Positions 15,961-25,931 of a stretch of DNA of 32,442 nucleotides are shown piece after piece. The position numbers and the translations under genes are program-made. The stretch spans positions 1-32,442 of the forward strand of contig JAPZRK010000129.1 of the NCBI GenBank assembly GCA_027531445.1, read 5' to 3'. Each line of letters opens with the position of its first letter. Positions within the stretch are counted from its first letter, which is position 1. The notes below the pieces were generated by a model. It saw nothing but the letters and a program-made list of their open reading frames with translations. It did no database searches and was not told the origin of the DNA. This DNA comes from Leptospira sp. GTDB lineage: Bacteria; Spirochaetota; Leptospiria; Leptospirales; Leptospiraceae.

Positions 15961-15990
15961 CAATATAGTGGTCAATTTCTGCCAATATAG
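15961..15990. promoter_or_regulatory. Direct repeat upstream of metZ, candidate operator
   Basis: The octamer CAATATAG occurs at 15961-15968 and again at 15983-15990, a 22-base period, close to two turns of DNA. It lies in the 118-base gap between metZ (minus, start 15902) and the ABC ATPase stop (16021). On the metZ strand the copies read CTATATTG. Two equally faced copies suggest binding of a dimeric regulator, or simply AT-rich promoter DNA. No conserved -35/-10 pair could be fixed with confidence. Confidence 0.35.
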
Positions 15991-16020
15991 CAGATATTTT
16001 ACAAAAAAAGAGCGATTCTA

Positions 16021-16692
16021 TCAGTCAATTTTATAAATCTCGCCATCCTGCATGTGAACTCTCTTTTTTGCGGCTTTCGCATAATCAAGATCATGTGTAA
16101 CGAACAAAATTGTTGTCCCTTCTTCTTTATTGATTTTTTTGAACATTTCCATCACATTATCACCATTAGCTGTATCTAAGTTTCCTGTTGGTTCGTCGGC
16201 AAAAAGAAATTTTGGTCTTTGAATGAGAGCTCTAGCAATTGCTACACGTTGCTGTTCTCCTCCTGACATCTGACTTGGCAGTTTGTTTTTACAATGTAAA
16301 AGTGAAAATTCTTTCAATAGATGCATGGCATACTCTTCTGCTTTTTTTAGTTGATTTTGTTTCCGCGCAGGCATCGTGATATTTTCAAAAGCAGTAAGTT
16401 CGGATAACAGATAATGAAATTGAAAGACAAAACCTAAGGACTCATTTCTTAATTTATGTATGGTTTTGGAATCTATGGAAGTAAGATCCAATCCATTTAA
16501 GAACACTTTTCCAGATGTTGGTTCATCTAAACCGCTCAAGATGTACAATAAAGTGGATTTACCGGAACCTGATTTTCCAATCAATGCTACAAATTCACCA
16601 ACTTCAATTTCCATTGAAATGTCTTTCAAAATCATTTGAGGCGGATCGCCGAAGGATTTTACTAAATTCTCCGCAACAATCCCTTCATTCAT
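16021..16692 (-). CDS. ABC transporter ATPase, LolD/MacB type
   Basis: A 223-residue ATPase that energises the permease encoded upstream. Motifs: Walker A GKSGSGKST (39-47), Q-loop FVFQFHYLLSELTAFEN, signature MSGGEQQRVAIARAL (142-156), Walker B FLFADEPTGNLD, and the switch histidine in FVTHDLDYA. EPTGNLD and the spacing are typical of the LolD/MacB/FtsE group. The ATG at 16692 overlaps the permease stop as ATGA, so this start is preferred over an upstream in-frame start that would add 41 unrelated residues and overlap the permease by 127 bases. It is the last gene of a three-gene adaptor-permease-ATPase operon. Substrate unknown. Confidence 0.93.
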   Translation of the reverse strand: MNEGIVAENLVKSFGDPPQMILKDISMEIEVGEFVALIGKSGSGKSTLLYILSGLDEPTSGKVFLNGLDLTSIDSKTIHKLRNESLGFVFQFHYLLSELTAFENITMPARKQNQLKKAEEYAMHLLKEFSLLHCKNKLPSQMSGGEQQRVAIARALIQRPKFLFADEPTGNLDTANGDNVMEMFKKINKEEGTTILFVTHDLDYAKAAKKRVHMQDGEIYKID

Positions 16693-17942
16693 GTGGCCCC
16701 CCGGATGATCTCCACAGGCGAGAGACGACTTGCCATTCTTGCAGGAATATAACTTGCTACTGTTGAACTTAAGATAGCGATAAAAAATGCCTTTATGTAA
16801 ATTAGAATGTCCCAAGATACGACCATCGAACGAATTAAAGCTACACTATCTTTCTTTGGACTCCCGAGAGGGATTCCTTCTATCATGCTACAACCAAACG
16901 CACCTAGCAATAATCCTACTACAGCTCCTACGAATCCCAAAATCATACCTTGGATCAGAAATAGTATGATAGTATCTCTTCCATCGAAGCCAATAGAACG
17001 TAAAATTGCCACTTCCTTCTTCTTTTGATTTACAACCATATTAAGAATATTATAAATTCCAAATGCTACCACCAAAATAATCGTAAAGGTTGTTGAATTT
17101 CTAACAATGTCTTGCGTCTTAAAAACAGAAAGGATACTTTCATTTGCTTGATCCCAACTTTCAACCTTATCTTTGCTATAATAAGCCCATTCATCGGCAA
17201 TGGAAGCCGCATCTCTTACCTTTGTAATTTTGATGATAATCTGTGAAACTTCTCCACTCGAACCGGTTATGCTTTGAACAGTAGGAAGCGACCCGTAGGA
17301 TGTAACATCGTCTATCATTCGATTTCCGGTATTCAAAACACCTATAACTTTCATAGGCGAAGTATTTCCTTTGGGTGTCAGGACTTGAATTGTATCACCA
17401 ACTTTTGCTCCGAGTTTCGCGAGTACTCCTCTACCTAAGATTCCTAACGAACTACCAAAGTTTAGATCCTTTAATTTTGCTTCTCTTACATAGGTTTCGA
17501 GATTGGTTACCTTACCGTGACGGTTTGCATCTATCCCAATCAGCCTTGAAGGTGACGAATTTTTTCCATTCAAATAGATGACTTCCCGCGTTAACTGTGG
17601 AGAGTAACTAATAACCCGATCATCCTTACTCAATCGTTCCATCCATCCAATTACGTTTGTTAATCTGCCATTGTCTGCCCTGCCAGAGGGAGGTGAAAGC
17701 CAATGAACTTCACTTCCTACAAAAAAAACATCTTCAAATGTACGTTCTGTAATGAGTTCATCTTTAGGAGAAATTTTGATTTGTCCGTCCGAATTTACCA
17801 ATTGTTCCATCATAACTGTTTGGAATCCTAACATGATGCCAGAAAACATCACATAACCGGCCGTACCTAATAATATGCCAATCAGCGTCAGAAGAGTTTG
17901 TTGGGGTCTGGAAAGTATTTGACGAATTGCTAAGAAGAGCAT
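16689..17942 (-). CDS. ABC transporter permease, MacB/LolC-FtsX type
   Basis: A 417-residue permease with the MacB/FtsX plan: one N-terminal helix (LLTLIGILLGTAGYVMFSGIML), a large periplasmic domain (about 45-275), and three C-terminal helices beginning near 280 (TFTIILVVAFGIYNILNMVVNQKKKEVAILRSIG in part). The conserved cytoplasmic loop KKKEVAILRSIGFDGRD and the ending ARMASRLSPVEIIRG are standard. Such permeases act as mechanotransmission devices, moving lipoproteins, peptides or lipids out of the inner membrane. The partner adaptor upstream favours an export rather than Lol-type role. The start lies one base from the adaptor stop and lacks a clear ribosome-binding site, so coupling is likely. 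Confidence 0.9.
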   Translation of the reverse strand: MLFLAIRQILSRPQQTLLTLIGILLGTAGYVMFSGIMLGFQTVMMEQLVNSDGQIKISPKDELITERTFEDVFFVGSEVHWLSPPSGRADNGRLTNVIGWMERLSKDDRVISYSPQLTREVIYLNGKNSSPSRLIGIDANRHGKVTNLETYVREAKLKDLNFGSSLGILGRGVLAKLGAKVGDTIQVLTPKGNTSPMKVIGVLNTGNRMIDDVTSYGSLPTVQSITGSSGEVSQIIIKITKVRDAASIADEWAYYSKDKVESWDQANESILSVFKTQDIVRNSTTFTIILVVAFGIYNILNMVVNQKKKEVAILRSIGFDGRDTIILFLIQGMILGFVGAVVGLLLGAFGCSMIEGIPLGSPKKDSVALIRSMVVSWDILIYIKAFFIAILSSTVASYIPARMASRLSPVEIIRGAT

Positions 17943-17943
17943 A

Positions 17944-18717
17944 CTATTTTTGATTCACAAACACTTCATCACCATCTTGCAAATCACCTGAAAGTAATTC
18001 ACCAAACTCAGAGTTAATTGCACCAAGTTTGATCTCGATTTTTTGTCGTTTCCCGTTTCGTATCCGAATGACCTTACCTTTGTCTACTCCAACTAATGGA
18101 ACCAATACCACATTTTCTCGTTTGCTAACTTCAATCGCTACATCTGTCGTCATTGCAGGTAAAATTCCTTCAGGGAGATTTGGTGTAATGATTTTAACAA
18201 GAAATTGACCCTGGGACGGATAGATGCGTTCTACTTCGCCCACATAATTATGACCTCTGATGGATTCGAAGCTAAGTTGGACTTTTTGTTTGGGTCTAAC
18301 TCTTAAAGCGGATTCTTGATCTAATGAAACCTGAACATAAAGATTTCGCATATCAATCAATTCCAATATCGGAACGCCAGGCATTGCGATTTCATCTTTT
18401 GAAAGTGTGAGATTTGCAATCGTCCCTGCAAAGGGAGCCTTAAAGATAAGACCAGAATCAACTCGGATCAGTGGTGCTCCTTTTGCAACGGATTGCCCTT
18501 CTTCGATGTAAAGTTCTCGGATGGAGGCTGAGATCCCTAGCTTCAGTGAATAAATATTTTCAGGTTGGACACTTCCAAGTGCATAAACAGCCTCTACAAG
18601 AGGACCCTTTTTAATCAAAATAGATTCTTTATTCGATGGAATGAGCCAGTAGACGAGCCCCACAAGAAGACAAACAGCTCCCAATCCTATTCCAATCCAT
18701 TTTTGTTTCTGAGACAT
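17944..18717 (-). CDS. Short periplasmic adaptor (HlyD/MacA-like) lacking the coiled-coil hairpin
   Basis: A 257-residue membrane-fusion protein. It has an N-terminal helix (about 8-24), then a barrel-sandwich (lipoyl) domain split as IRELYIEEGQSVAKGAPLIR and FKAPFAGTIANLTL. In MacA-like adaptors a long helical hairpin separates these two halves; here only about ten residues do (VDSGLIF). A beta-barrel domain (LYVQVSLDQESALRVRPKQK onward) and a membrane-proximal domain (VPLVGVDKGKVIRIRNGK) follow. Without the hairpin it cannot reach a TolC-like channel in the usual way, so it may only serve the permease. It heads the operon with the permease and ATPase, and a candidate FNR-type promoter lies upstream. 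Confidence 0.87.
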   Translation of the reverse strand: MSQKQKWIGIGLGAVCLLVGLVYWLIPSNKESILIKKGPLVEAVYALGSVQPENIYSLKLGISASIRELYIEEGQSVAKGAPLIRVDSGLIFKAPFAGTIANLTLSKDEIAMPGVPILELIDMRNLYVQVSLDQESALRVRPKQKVQLSFESIRGHNYVGEVERIYPSQGQFLVKIITPNLPEGILPAMTTDVAIEVSKRENVVLVPLVGVDKGKVIRIRNGKRQKIEIKLGAINSEFGELLSGDLQDGDEVFVNQK

Positions 18718-18755
18718 ACATCAAAACCTGCTCCCACTTTTTCAAATTGCTATCC

Positions 18756-18761
18756 ATTATT
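18756..18761 (-). promoter_or_regulatory. Candidate -10 box of the adaptor-permease-ATPase operon
   Basis: AATAAT on the minus strand, five of six matches to TATAAT. Transcription starting about 7 bases downstream (near 18749) would put the FNR-type palindrome at 18785-18798 centred about 42 bases upstream of the start site, the class II activator position. The leader would be about 32 bases. Inferred from spacing alone. Confidence 0.4.
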
Positions 18762-18784
18762 TTCGAATACTTCTTGTCTTCTCG

Positions 18785-18798
18785 TTGATTTTTATCAA
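18785..18798. promoter_or_regulatory. Perfect FNR-type palindrome TTGAT-TTTT-ATCAA
   Basis: The sequence equals the consensus for FNR (TTGAT-N4-ATCAA) in all ten defined positions. It lies in the 92-base divergent region between the adaptor operon (start 18717, minus) and the amylase gene (start 18810, plus). It is 12 bases from the amylase ATG, where binding would block that gene's transcription or translation, and is ideally spaced to activate the minus-strand operon. Leptospira do have CRP/FNR-family regulators, but which one binds is unknown. The match could be chance in AT-rich DNA. Confidence 0.5.
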
Positions 18799-18809
18799 AA
18801 TCATTCGCT

Positions 18810-20063
18810 ATGAGCAATGCCCTAGAACCAAAAACACGAGGAAATGGGAAAGACATACTTCTCCAAGCATTTCATTGGAATCTTGTTAAAACGAAGGGAA
18901 CTGGAACACTCTCACAGTCTTCCGATTCTTGGTATCAAATTCTTATAAATCGTGTGGATGATATATACGAACTCGGGGCTACCATCATCTATTTACCTCC
19001 TCCTTGGATAGATGATTCCGAATGGCATAGTGGCGACAAACATGGTGGAGGCGAGGGATACTTTTGGCGAGATTTTGATTTGAATTCACGATATGGTAGC
19101 AAAGCCGAGCTCATCAAACTTGTCCAGGTATTTCACTCCAAAAATATCAAAGTTATCGTAGATATTGTGTTAAATCATCGAGATCGATATCGGATGAAGC
19201 AAGATATTTGGGAGTACCCTGGCCCTGCATGGCGAGTAGGTGGTTCTGATACTGGAGGTGCTTTTTTTGATGGCAGCTGTGATTTGAAATTGGATAGACC
19301 GGAAGTCTACACCAGGTTCAAACAAGGATTAAATGAACTTTTAGATGATTGTCAAGTGGATGGATGGCGTTGGGATTTTGTATGGGGATATCATCCTAAG
19401 GATGTATTCAATCTAATCAAAGATACTGAAAAAGCAGAATATTTCTCTGTGGGAGAATATTGGCAAGCGGCGAGCATCAAAGATGATCCAATGTTCCAAA
19501 GATACGGATCAAACGAAAGATCAAGGATTTTAGGTTGGGCAAAGGAATCAGGATGTTGTGTTTTTGATATGCTTTTAAAAAAAGAAATCAACTCTTGTAA
19601 TGCTAATTATCTGAAATACGGATTGAATCTAAGTCACGATGCAAGCGAAAGAGAGATGGTGGCAACACTTGTAGAAAATCATGATACAGGTGCCTCTCCC
19701 TTTTCTACCTCCAATGGATGGGGGCAAAAGGTTTGGGAGTGTCCTTCTCACTTCAAATCAAGAGCATATGCATTTATTCTTAGCACACCTGGAACGCCTT
19801 GTATCTATTGGCCGGACTATTTTGATTGGGGCCTATCCGAAATTAAAGATTTAACACAGGCAAGAAAACAAGCAGGCATTACATCAAGCTCAAATTGGAT
19901 TGACCTTACAGAAAGATATGGAGGTTTTGCGGCAATTATCAAAAATCAGAGCGATGAAGAGGCATTGGCAATATCCATCGACTCTAATTTTTTAAACCCA
20001 GGTGACCAATGGAAAGTTGCCGCAGAAAAGAAAGATGAATGGACTGTATGGCTAAAAAAATGA
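18810..20063 (+). CDS. Cytoplasmic alpha-amylase, GH13 plant-type
   Basis: A 417-residue glycoside hydrolase family 13 enzyme cutting alpha-1,4-glucans. Motifs: DIVLNHR (118-124), GWRWDFVWGY with the nucleophile Asp189, FSVGEYW with the acid/base Glu216, and VENHDT with Asp292. ILLQAFHWN, IYLPPPW, and TPGTPCIYWPDYFDWG resemble the plant-type GH13_6 amylases. No signal peptide is present, so it acts on internal glycogen-like glucan, or is released by other means. The C-terminal domain is short. The gene stands alone, with its stop directly against the convergent mtaB stop. The ribosome-binding site is poor. A perfect FNR-type palindrome lies just before the ATG. Confidence 0.92.
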   Translation: MSNALEPKTRGNGKDILLQAFHWNLVKTKGTGTLSQSSDSWYQILINRVDDIYELGATIIYLPPPWIDDSEWHSGDKHGGGEGYFWRDFDLNSRYGSKAELIKLVQVFHSKNIKVIVDIVLNHRDRYRMKQDIWEYPGPAWRVGGSDTGGAFFDGSCDLKLDRPEVYTRFKQGLNELLDDCQVDGWRWDFVWGYHPKDVFNLIKDTEKAEYFSVGEYWQAASIKDDPMFQRYGSNERSRILGWAKESGCCVFDMLLKKEINSCNANYLKYGLNLSHDASEREMVATLVENHDTGASPFSTSNGWGQKVWECPSHFKSRAYAFILSTPGTPCIYWPDYFDWGLSEIKDLTQARKQAGITSSSNWIDLTERYGGFAAIIKNQSDEEALAISIDSNFLNPGDQWKVAAEKKDEWTVWLKK

Positions 20064-21356
20064 CTAACTAGCGCGCAGATTAAATTGCATTTCAACTTCT
20101 TTGTTGGGAAGTTTTGTAAAATTTGTTGGAACAACATCTATAAATTGTCCCGTATGTAAATATTTATAATCATCTTTATTTTGCAGATGACCCTTTAAAT
20201 AATTAGCGGTAACTAGGCGACCATCTGATTCTAAAATCGCCTCTTGCAGATTCCCGATAGATTTTGTCGCATAATTCGCGTTTAACTCTGCGCTTAACGA
20301 CATCAAATCCAATACTCGTCTTTTCTTTTCGTCACCAGGCACAGTATCTCCTACTGGTTCTGCACTAGTTCCCTTTCTAATTGAATATGGAAAAGCATGG
20401 ATTTTTGCGAACCCTAATTCAGTTAACATTGATTTGGTCTCTAGATATTCCACTTCCGTTTCGCCAGGAAATCCTACGATCGCATCCGTACCCAAAAATA
20501 AATCTGGAAACTTCATTTTTGCTTTTTGGACTCTCAGTCGAAAGGAATCAGGGTGGTATGTACGTTTCATTGCTTTTAAAATTTTGCGACTTCCACTTTG
20601 TAGAGGGATATGGATAAATTTGCAAAATCGTGAATGACTCATCAGATCCAAAAGCCCTTCACCTACGTCTGGTGGCTCAATTGATGAAATCCGCAGTCGC
20701 GAATATTCCAATATATTAAGTATACTTTCAAGCAGGTTTAAAAATCCTTTTTCTCCTGACTCTAACTTGTACCACCCAAGGTTTACGCCTGTTAGTTGTA
20801 TCTCTCCAACACCGTTGTCTTGTAAAAATCTAACTTGATCCAGTACATCTTGGTAATTGCGACTCACACCCAAACCACGTGCAGATGGAATCTTACAATA
20901 GGAACACTTTCGATTGCAACCGTCTTGAATCTTAAGGTAGGCACGTGTGTGCCCTTCAGGCAATACATCAGAATATGAAAAGCGATCGGTTGTGATTTTG
21001 GACGAAACCAAACCACCTTCCCAATCCTCTAAAATCTTATATGGTAGATTGCTTTTTTCATCATTTCCGTAGACAGCGGCAACACCGGGTATGGCTTCAA
21101 TGGTTTGTTTGTCAGTCTGCGCATAACACCCAGTTACGTATACTTTCGCTCGTGGATTTTCACGGATGGCATTGCGAATGATATTTCTATTTTTGACGTC
21201 GGCTTTATTTGTGACAGTGCAGGTATTGACGACAATGTATTCTGCTTCTTCATTTTGCGAAGCCAGAGAAAATCCTTTGTCTTTTAGTATTGAATATAGA
21301 CCATCTGTCTCAAAAAAATTGAGACGACAGCCTAATGTATGGAACTTAATTTTCAC
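20064..21356 (-). CDS. mtaB: tRNA (t6A37) methylthiotransferase MtaB
   Basis: A 430-residue radical-SAM enzyme adding a methylthio group to t6A37 of tRNAs reading ANN codons. The UPF0004 domain shows Cys10 (FHTLGCRLNFFET), Cys46 (NTCTVTNKAD) and Cys77 (VTGCYAQ). The radical-SAM cluster is Cys147-x3-Cys151-x2-Cys154 (QDGCNRKCSYCKIPSARG). A TRAM-like tail closes the protein. LGCRLN and the C-x-x-T loop fit MtaB rather than MiaB. The start is GTG at 21356, overlapping the TPR gene stop as GTGA; no upstream ATG exists in frame, and translation is probably coupled. It is the last gene of the seven-gene clpC run. Confidence 0.93.
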   Translation of the reverse strand: MKIKFHTLGCRLNFFETDGLYSILKDKGFSLASQNEEAEYIVVNTCTVTNKADVKNRNIIRNAIRENPRAKVYVTGCYAQTDKQTIEAIPGVAAVYGNDEKSNLPYKILEDWEGGLVSSKITTDRFSYSDVLPEGHTRAYLKIQDGCNRKCSYCKIPSARGLGVSRNYQDVLDQVRFLQDNGVGEIQLTGVNLGWYKLESGEKGFLNLLESILNILEYSRLRISSIEPPDVGEGLLDLMSHSRFCKFIHIPLQSGSRKILKAMKRTYHPDSFRLRVQKAKMKFPDLFLGTDAIVGFPGETEVEYLETKSMLTELGFAKIHAFPYSIRKGTSAEPVGDTVPGDEKKRRVLDLMSLSAELNANYATKSIGNLQEAILESDGRLVTANYLKGHLQNKDDYKYLHTGQFIDVVPTNFTKLPNKEVEMQFNLRAS

Positions 21357-22135
21357 GCAGAGGGAATGGCACTGATGCGACGGCTATTTTCCTTGATGGA
21401 TGTGTGATTCGAATCTAGATTTTCCGCGCGTTGTATACAAAGTTTTGCCTCTTCTAAGTATGTCGCGGCATCTTTCTTTTTACCAAGTTTGATATTTTGC
21501 AAATAGAGTGCTTCTTGCACTAATGCCAGATTGTTCCAAACACTTGCTGATTTATCATTGATTGAAGATGCCCATCGCAAGCTAACATCCGCTTTATCGA
21601 AATTTTTAAGGGCAAAGTAAATTTTTCCTTCTAGTTCCAGAAATCGAACATCGTTGGGGTGATTGGCTTTTGCTTTTTCAATTTGTGAAAGGGCAACTTT
21701 ATCAGCACCTCTTTGTGCGAGAGCAAGGGCATAAAAATATCGAATTTCGCCATTTGTAGTATATTGGGGAACAAACTTCTCACACAGTTCGATAACAGCT
21801 TTCCACTTTTTGTGACGTGCCAAAATACCAAGCATGTCGGTAACCAAACTCTCGTCATCCGGCTTTCTTTTCCGTGCCTCTTGGATCGCTGAGTAAGCAT
21901 TGTCAAAATCGTTTAATTTATCATAATTGTAAGAAAGCAAGGCGTAACTTTCGTAAGTGGCCTTACCTTCAACAAGAAGAGTTTTCAAAAGCTCTATCGA
22001 TTTTGGATAGTTTCGTAATTTATATTCTTCAACAGCTTGAAAGTAAGAAGATCCAGCAGGTGAACTTTGCTCTTGGGAAAAAACTGACGTGGTAAAATAA
22101 AGGGAGAGTAAAAAAATCGAAATGTAAGTTTTCAT
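21353..22135 (-). CDS. Exported TPR-repeat protein
   Basis: A 260-residue protein with an N-terminal signal peptide (about 1-20, ending TSVFSQEQ) and then about five tetratricopeptide repeats: AVEEYKLRNYPKSIELLKTLL, SYNYDKLNDFDNAYSAIQEA, ILARHKKWKAVIELCEKFV, LAQRGADKVALSQIEKAKA and KIYFALKNFDKADVSLRWAS. TPR arrays act as protein-binding scaffolds, here in the periplasm or on a membrane surface. No catalytic domain is seen and the partner is unknown. The start overlaps the stop of the unknown membrane protein upstream (ATGA), and its stop overlaps mtaB (GTGA). Confidence 0.85.
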   Translation of the reverse strand: MKTYISIFLLSLYFTTSVFSQEQSSPAGSSYFQAVEEYKLRNYPKSIELLKTLLVEGKATYESYALLSYNYDKLNDFDNAYSAIQEARKRKPDDESLVTDMLGILARHKKWKAVIELCEKFVPQYTTNGEIRYFYALALAQRGADKVALSQIEKAKANHPNDVRFLELEGKIYFALKNFDKADVSLRWASSINDKSASVWNNLALVQEALYLQNIKLGKKKDAATYLEEAKLCIQRAENLDSNHTSIKENSRRISAIPSA

Positions 22136-22566
22136 TTTAAGTCCGAAGGAACGCCAACCCAGTTTAAATTTACCTCATCAATGCGAGAGTGATAGGGCTC
22201 GATAGGGTCTATGTATATAAAAACGCTTCCCCCGTGAGAAAGCAAGAAATGTTCTATATGTTCTTCCGTGATGTATTCGTCGTCACCATGATAAAGAATC
22301 GGTGTCTGATTCGGCGCAAGGTGTAGGTGAAACTCCTCACCCGGAATAAAATCCGCTATGTTTAGATAGCCAACACCGAAGTAAAGACCAGATTGAAAGT
22401 AGTATTTATAGTGAACTTTCACTTCAGGAAGCACCAGATTGGGTTGTATGGTCCCAATCTGGATTCTCTCAATCGATGCGACAGTCCTAATCTTTCGCAA
22501 CTGAAACCATATTTTCCTAATAAAAAAATAGGAAAAAAGGAACAGTAACGGGATTAGAATCGCCAT
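22132..22566 (-). CDS. Hypothetical membrane-anchored protein (DUF3592-like layout)
   Basis: A 144-residue protein with a single N-terminal membrane helix (about 2-20) and then a soluble beta-rich domain: VKVHYKYYFQSGLYFGVGYL, IPGEEFHLHLAPNQTPILYH, and a C-terminal GGSVFIYIDPIEPYHS. This helix-plus-strand layout resembles DUF3592-type proteins, but the match is loose and I would not name a function. It starts 4 bases after clpC and overlaps the TPR gene at its end, so it belongs to the clpC operon. Confidence 0.7.
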   Translation of the reverse strand: MAILIPLLFLFSYFFIRKIWFQLRKIRTVASIERIQIGTIQPNLVLPEVKVHYKYYFQSGLYFGVGYLNIADFIPGEEFHLHLAPNQTPILYHGDDEYITEEHIEHFLLSHGGSVFIYIDPIEPYHSRIDEVNLNWVGVPSDLK

Positions 22567-22570
22567 TGGA

Positions 22571-25117
<2,547 letters not shown>

Positions 25118-25142
25118 GCCGCACCCTACCTTTAATACTTAG

Positions 25143-25154
25143 ACGAAAGTTCGT
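25143..25154. repeat. Small palindrome in the clpC leader
   Basis: ACGAA-AG-TTCGT lies 26 bases before the clpC start, in the only gap between the McsA/McsB-like gene and clpC. It is short and may be chance. It does not match the CtsR heptad repeat (GGTCAAA-type), which is the usual Firmicute clpC operator. Confidence 0.3.
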
Positions 25155-25178
25155 GTTCCCATCTAGAACGGTAATGAC

Positions 25179-25925
25179 CTATCCTAGTCCGAGTAAACTA
25201 AGAATTTTGAAAAACCGTAGTTTTTGCCTCGGAACCGCATTTTTGCAAGAAATCTGAACCAAAATTAGATCTGAATCTAGAATATTTCCCACTTCGCTTT
25301 CCGGTTTGGGCAAAAAATCGATACCAAATCCAAGAAATGGTGATAATTGCCGGATCAGATCAAAATATGTCGGTTTTGGAATCCGAAATTGGACGCTAAG
25401 CCGGTCCCCTCTGCCACAGTTGGTTGGACAAGAATTGATAAAACCGATGTTTTTTTCCCAAGCCCAAAGCTGTTTTAGAAATAAAAAGCGAAGGAAATGG
25501 GAATTCCAAATCTTATTTTGTAAAAAAATTGCGGGCTCAGACGATTTCCATTCATAACGTAGATGATCTTCCTCGCCAAAGTAAAATTTTTCACCAATAT
25601 TCAATTCTAGCGATTCGTTTTTAGTATCATGGAAGGGAATTTTCAAACGAGAAAGTAAGGAACGAATTTCTTCCACTTGGCTCGTGTAATGTGGGAAAAA
25701 CCCCTTCCGCAAACATCTTGCAATTCGTAGGCGATAAGTGGGTGAATGTATGGCTCTTCGTATAGATTCTAGATCGTTGATCGAATCTATGTTTTCATCT
25801 CTATTCTTGTTTCCTAACCTAGATAGGTTTCCCGAAAACAAAACTTTGTGACAACTTCCGCAACCAAACTTGCCAGTTGAAATAAATATTTCTTCTGAAA
25901 GCCCACAGCGAATACAATGTGCCAC
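25179..25925 (-). CDS. Compact McsA zinc-finger / McsB arginine-kinase-domain fusion
   Basis: In Firmicutes McsA activates McsB, which phosphorylates arginines to mark proteins for ClpC. This 248-residue chain begins CIRCG (4-8) then GKFGCGSCHKVLF (18-30), the pattern of McsA's second zinc finger (C-x-x-CG ... GxFGC-x-x-C). It then follows McsB's catalytic domain: RLRIAR (65-70; McsB RIRLAR), GEEDHLR (117-123), NIGFINSCPTNCGRGDR (159-175) with catalytic-type Cys166, and ESEVGNI (209-215). Absent are McsA's first finger and UVR part, the McsB region before EEDH, and McsB's C-terminal domain. One ATP-binding arginine (VRGIYGEG in Bacillus) appears replaced by Asp203. It may be kinase or pseudokinase adaptor. 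The start is GTG, with a stop just upstream; it precedes clpC. Confidence 0.85.
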   Translation of the reverse strand: MAHCIRCGLSEEIFISTGKFGCGSCHKVLFSGNLSRLGNKNRDENIDSINDLESIRRAIHSPTYRLRIARCLRKGFFPHYTSQVEEIRSLLSRLKIPFHDTKNESLELNIGEKFYFGEEDHLRYEWKSSEPAIFLQNKIWNSHFLRFLFLKQLWAWEKNIGFINSCPTNCGRGDRLSVQFRIPKPTYFDLIRQLSPFLGFGIDFLPKPESEVGNILDSDLILVQISCKNAVPRQKLRFFKILSLLGLG

Positions 25926-25931
25926 TTATCT

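Noticed and set aside
16693..16815. A longer N-terminus for the LolD/MacB-type ATPase
   Set aside because: It would add 41 residues unlike any ABC ATPase and overlap the permease gene by 127 bases; the ATG at 16692 overlaps the permease stop as ATGA and starts at the normal family position.
25118..25178. A CtsR operator before clpC, expected from the Firmicute-like gene order
   Set aside because: No tandem GGTCAAA heptads are seen; only a short ACGAA/TTCGT palindrome.
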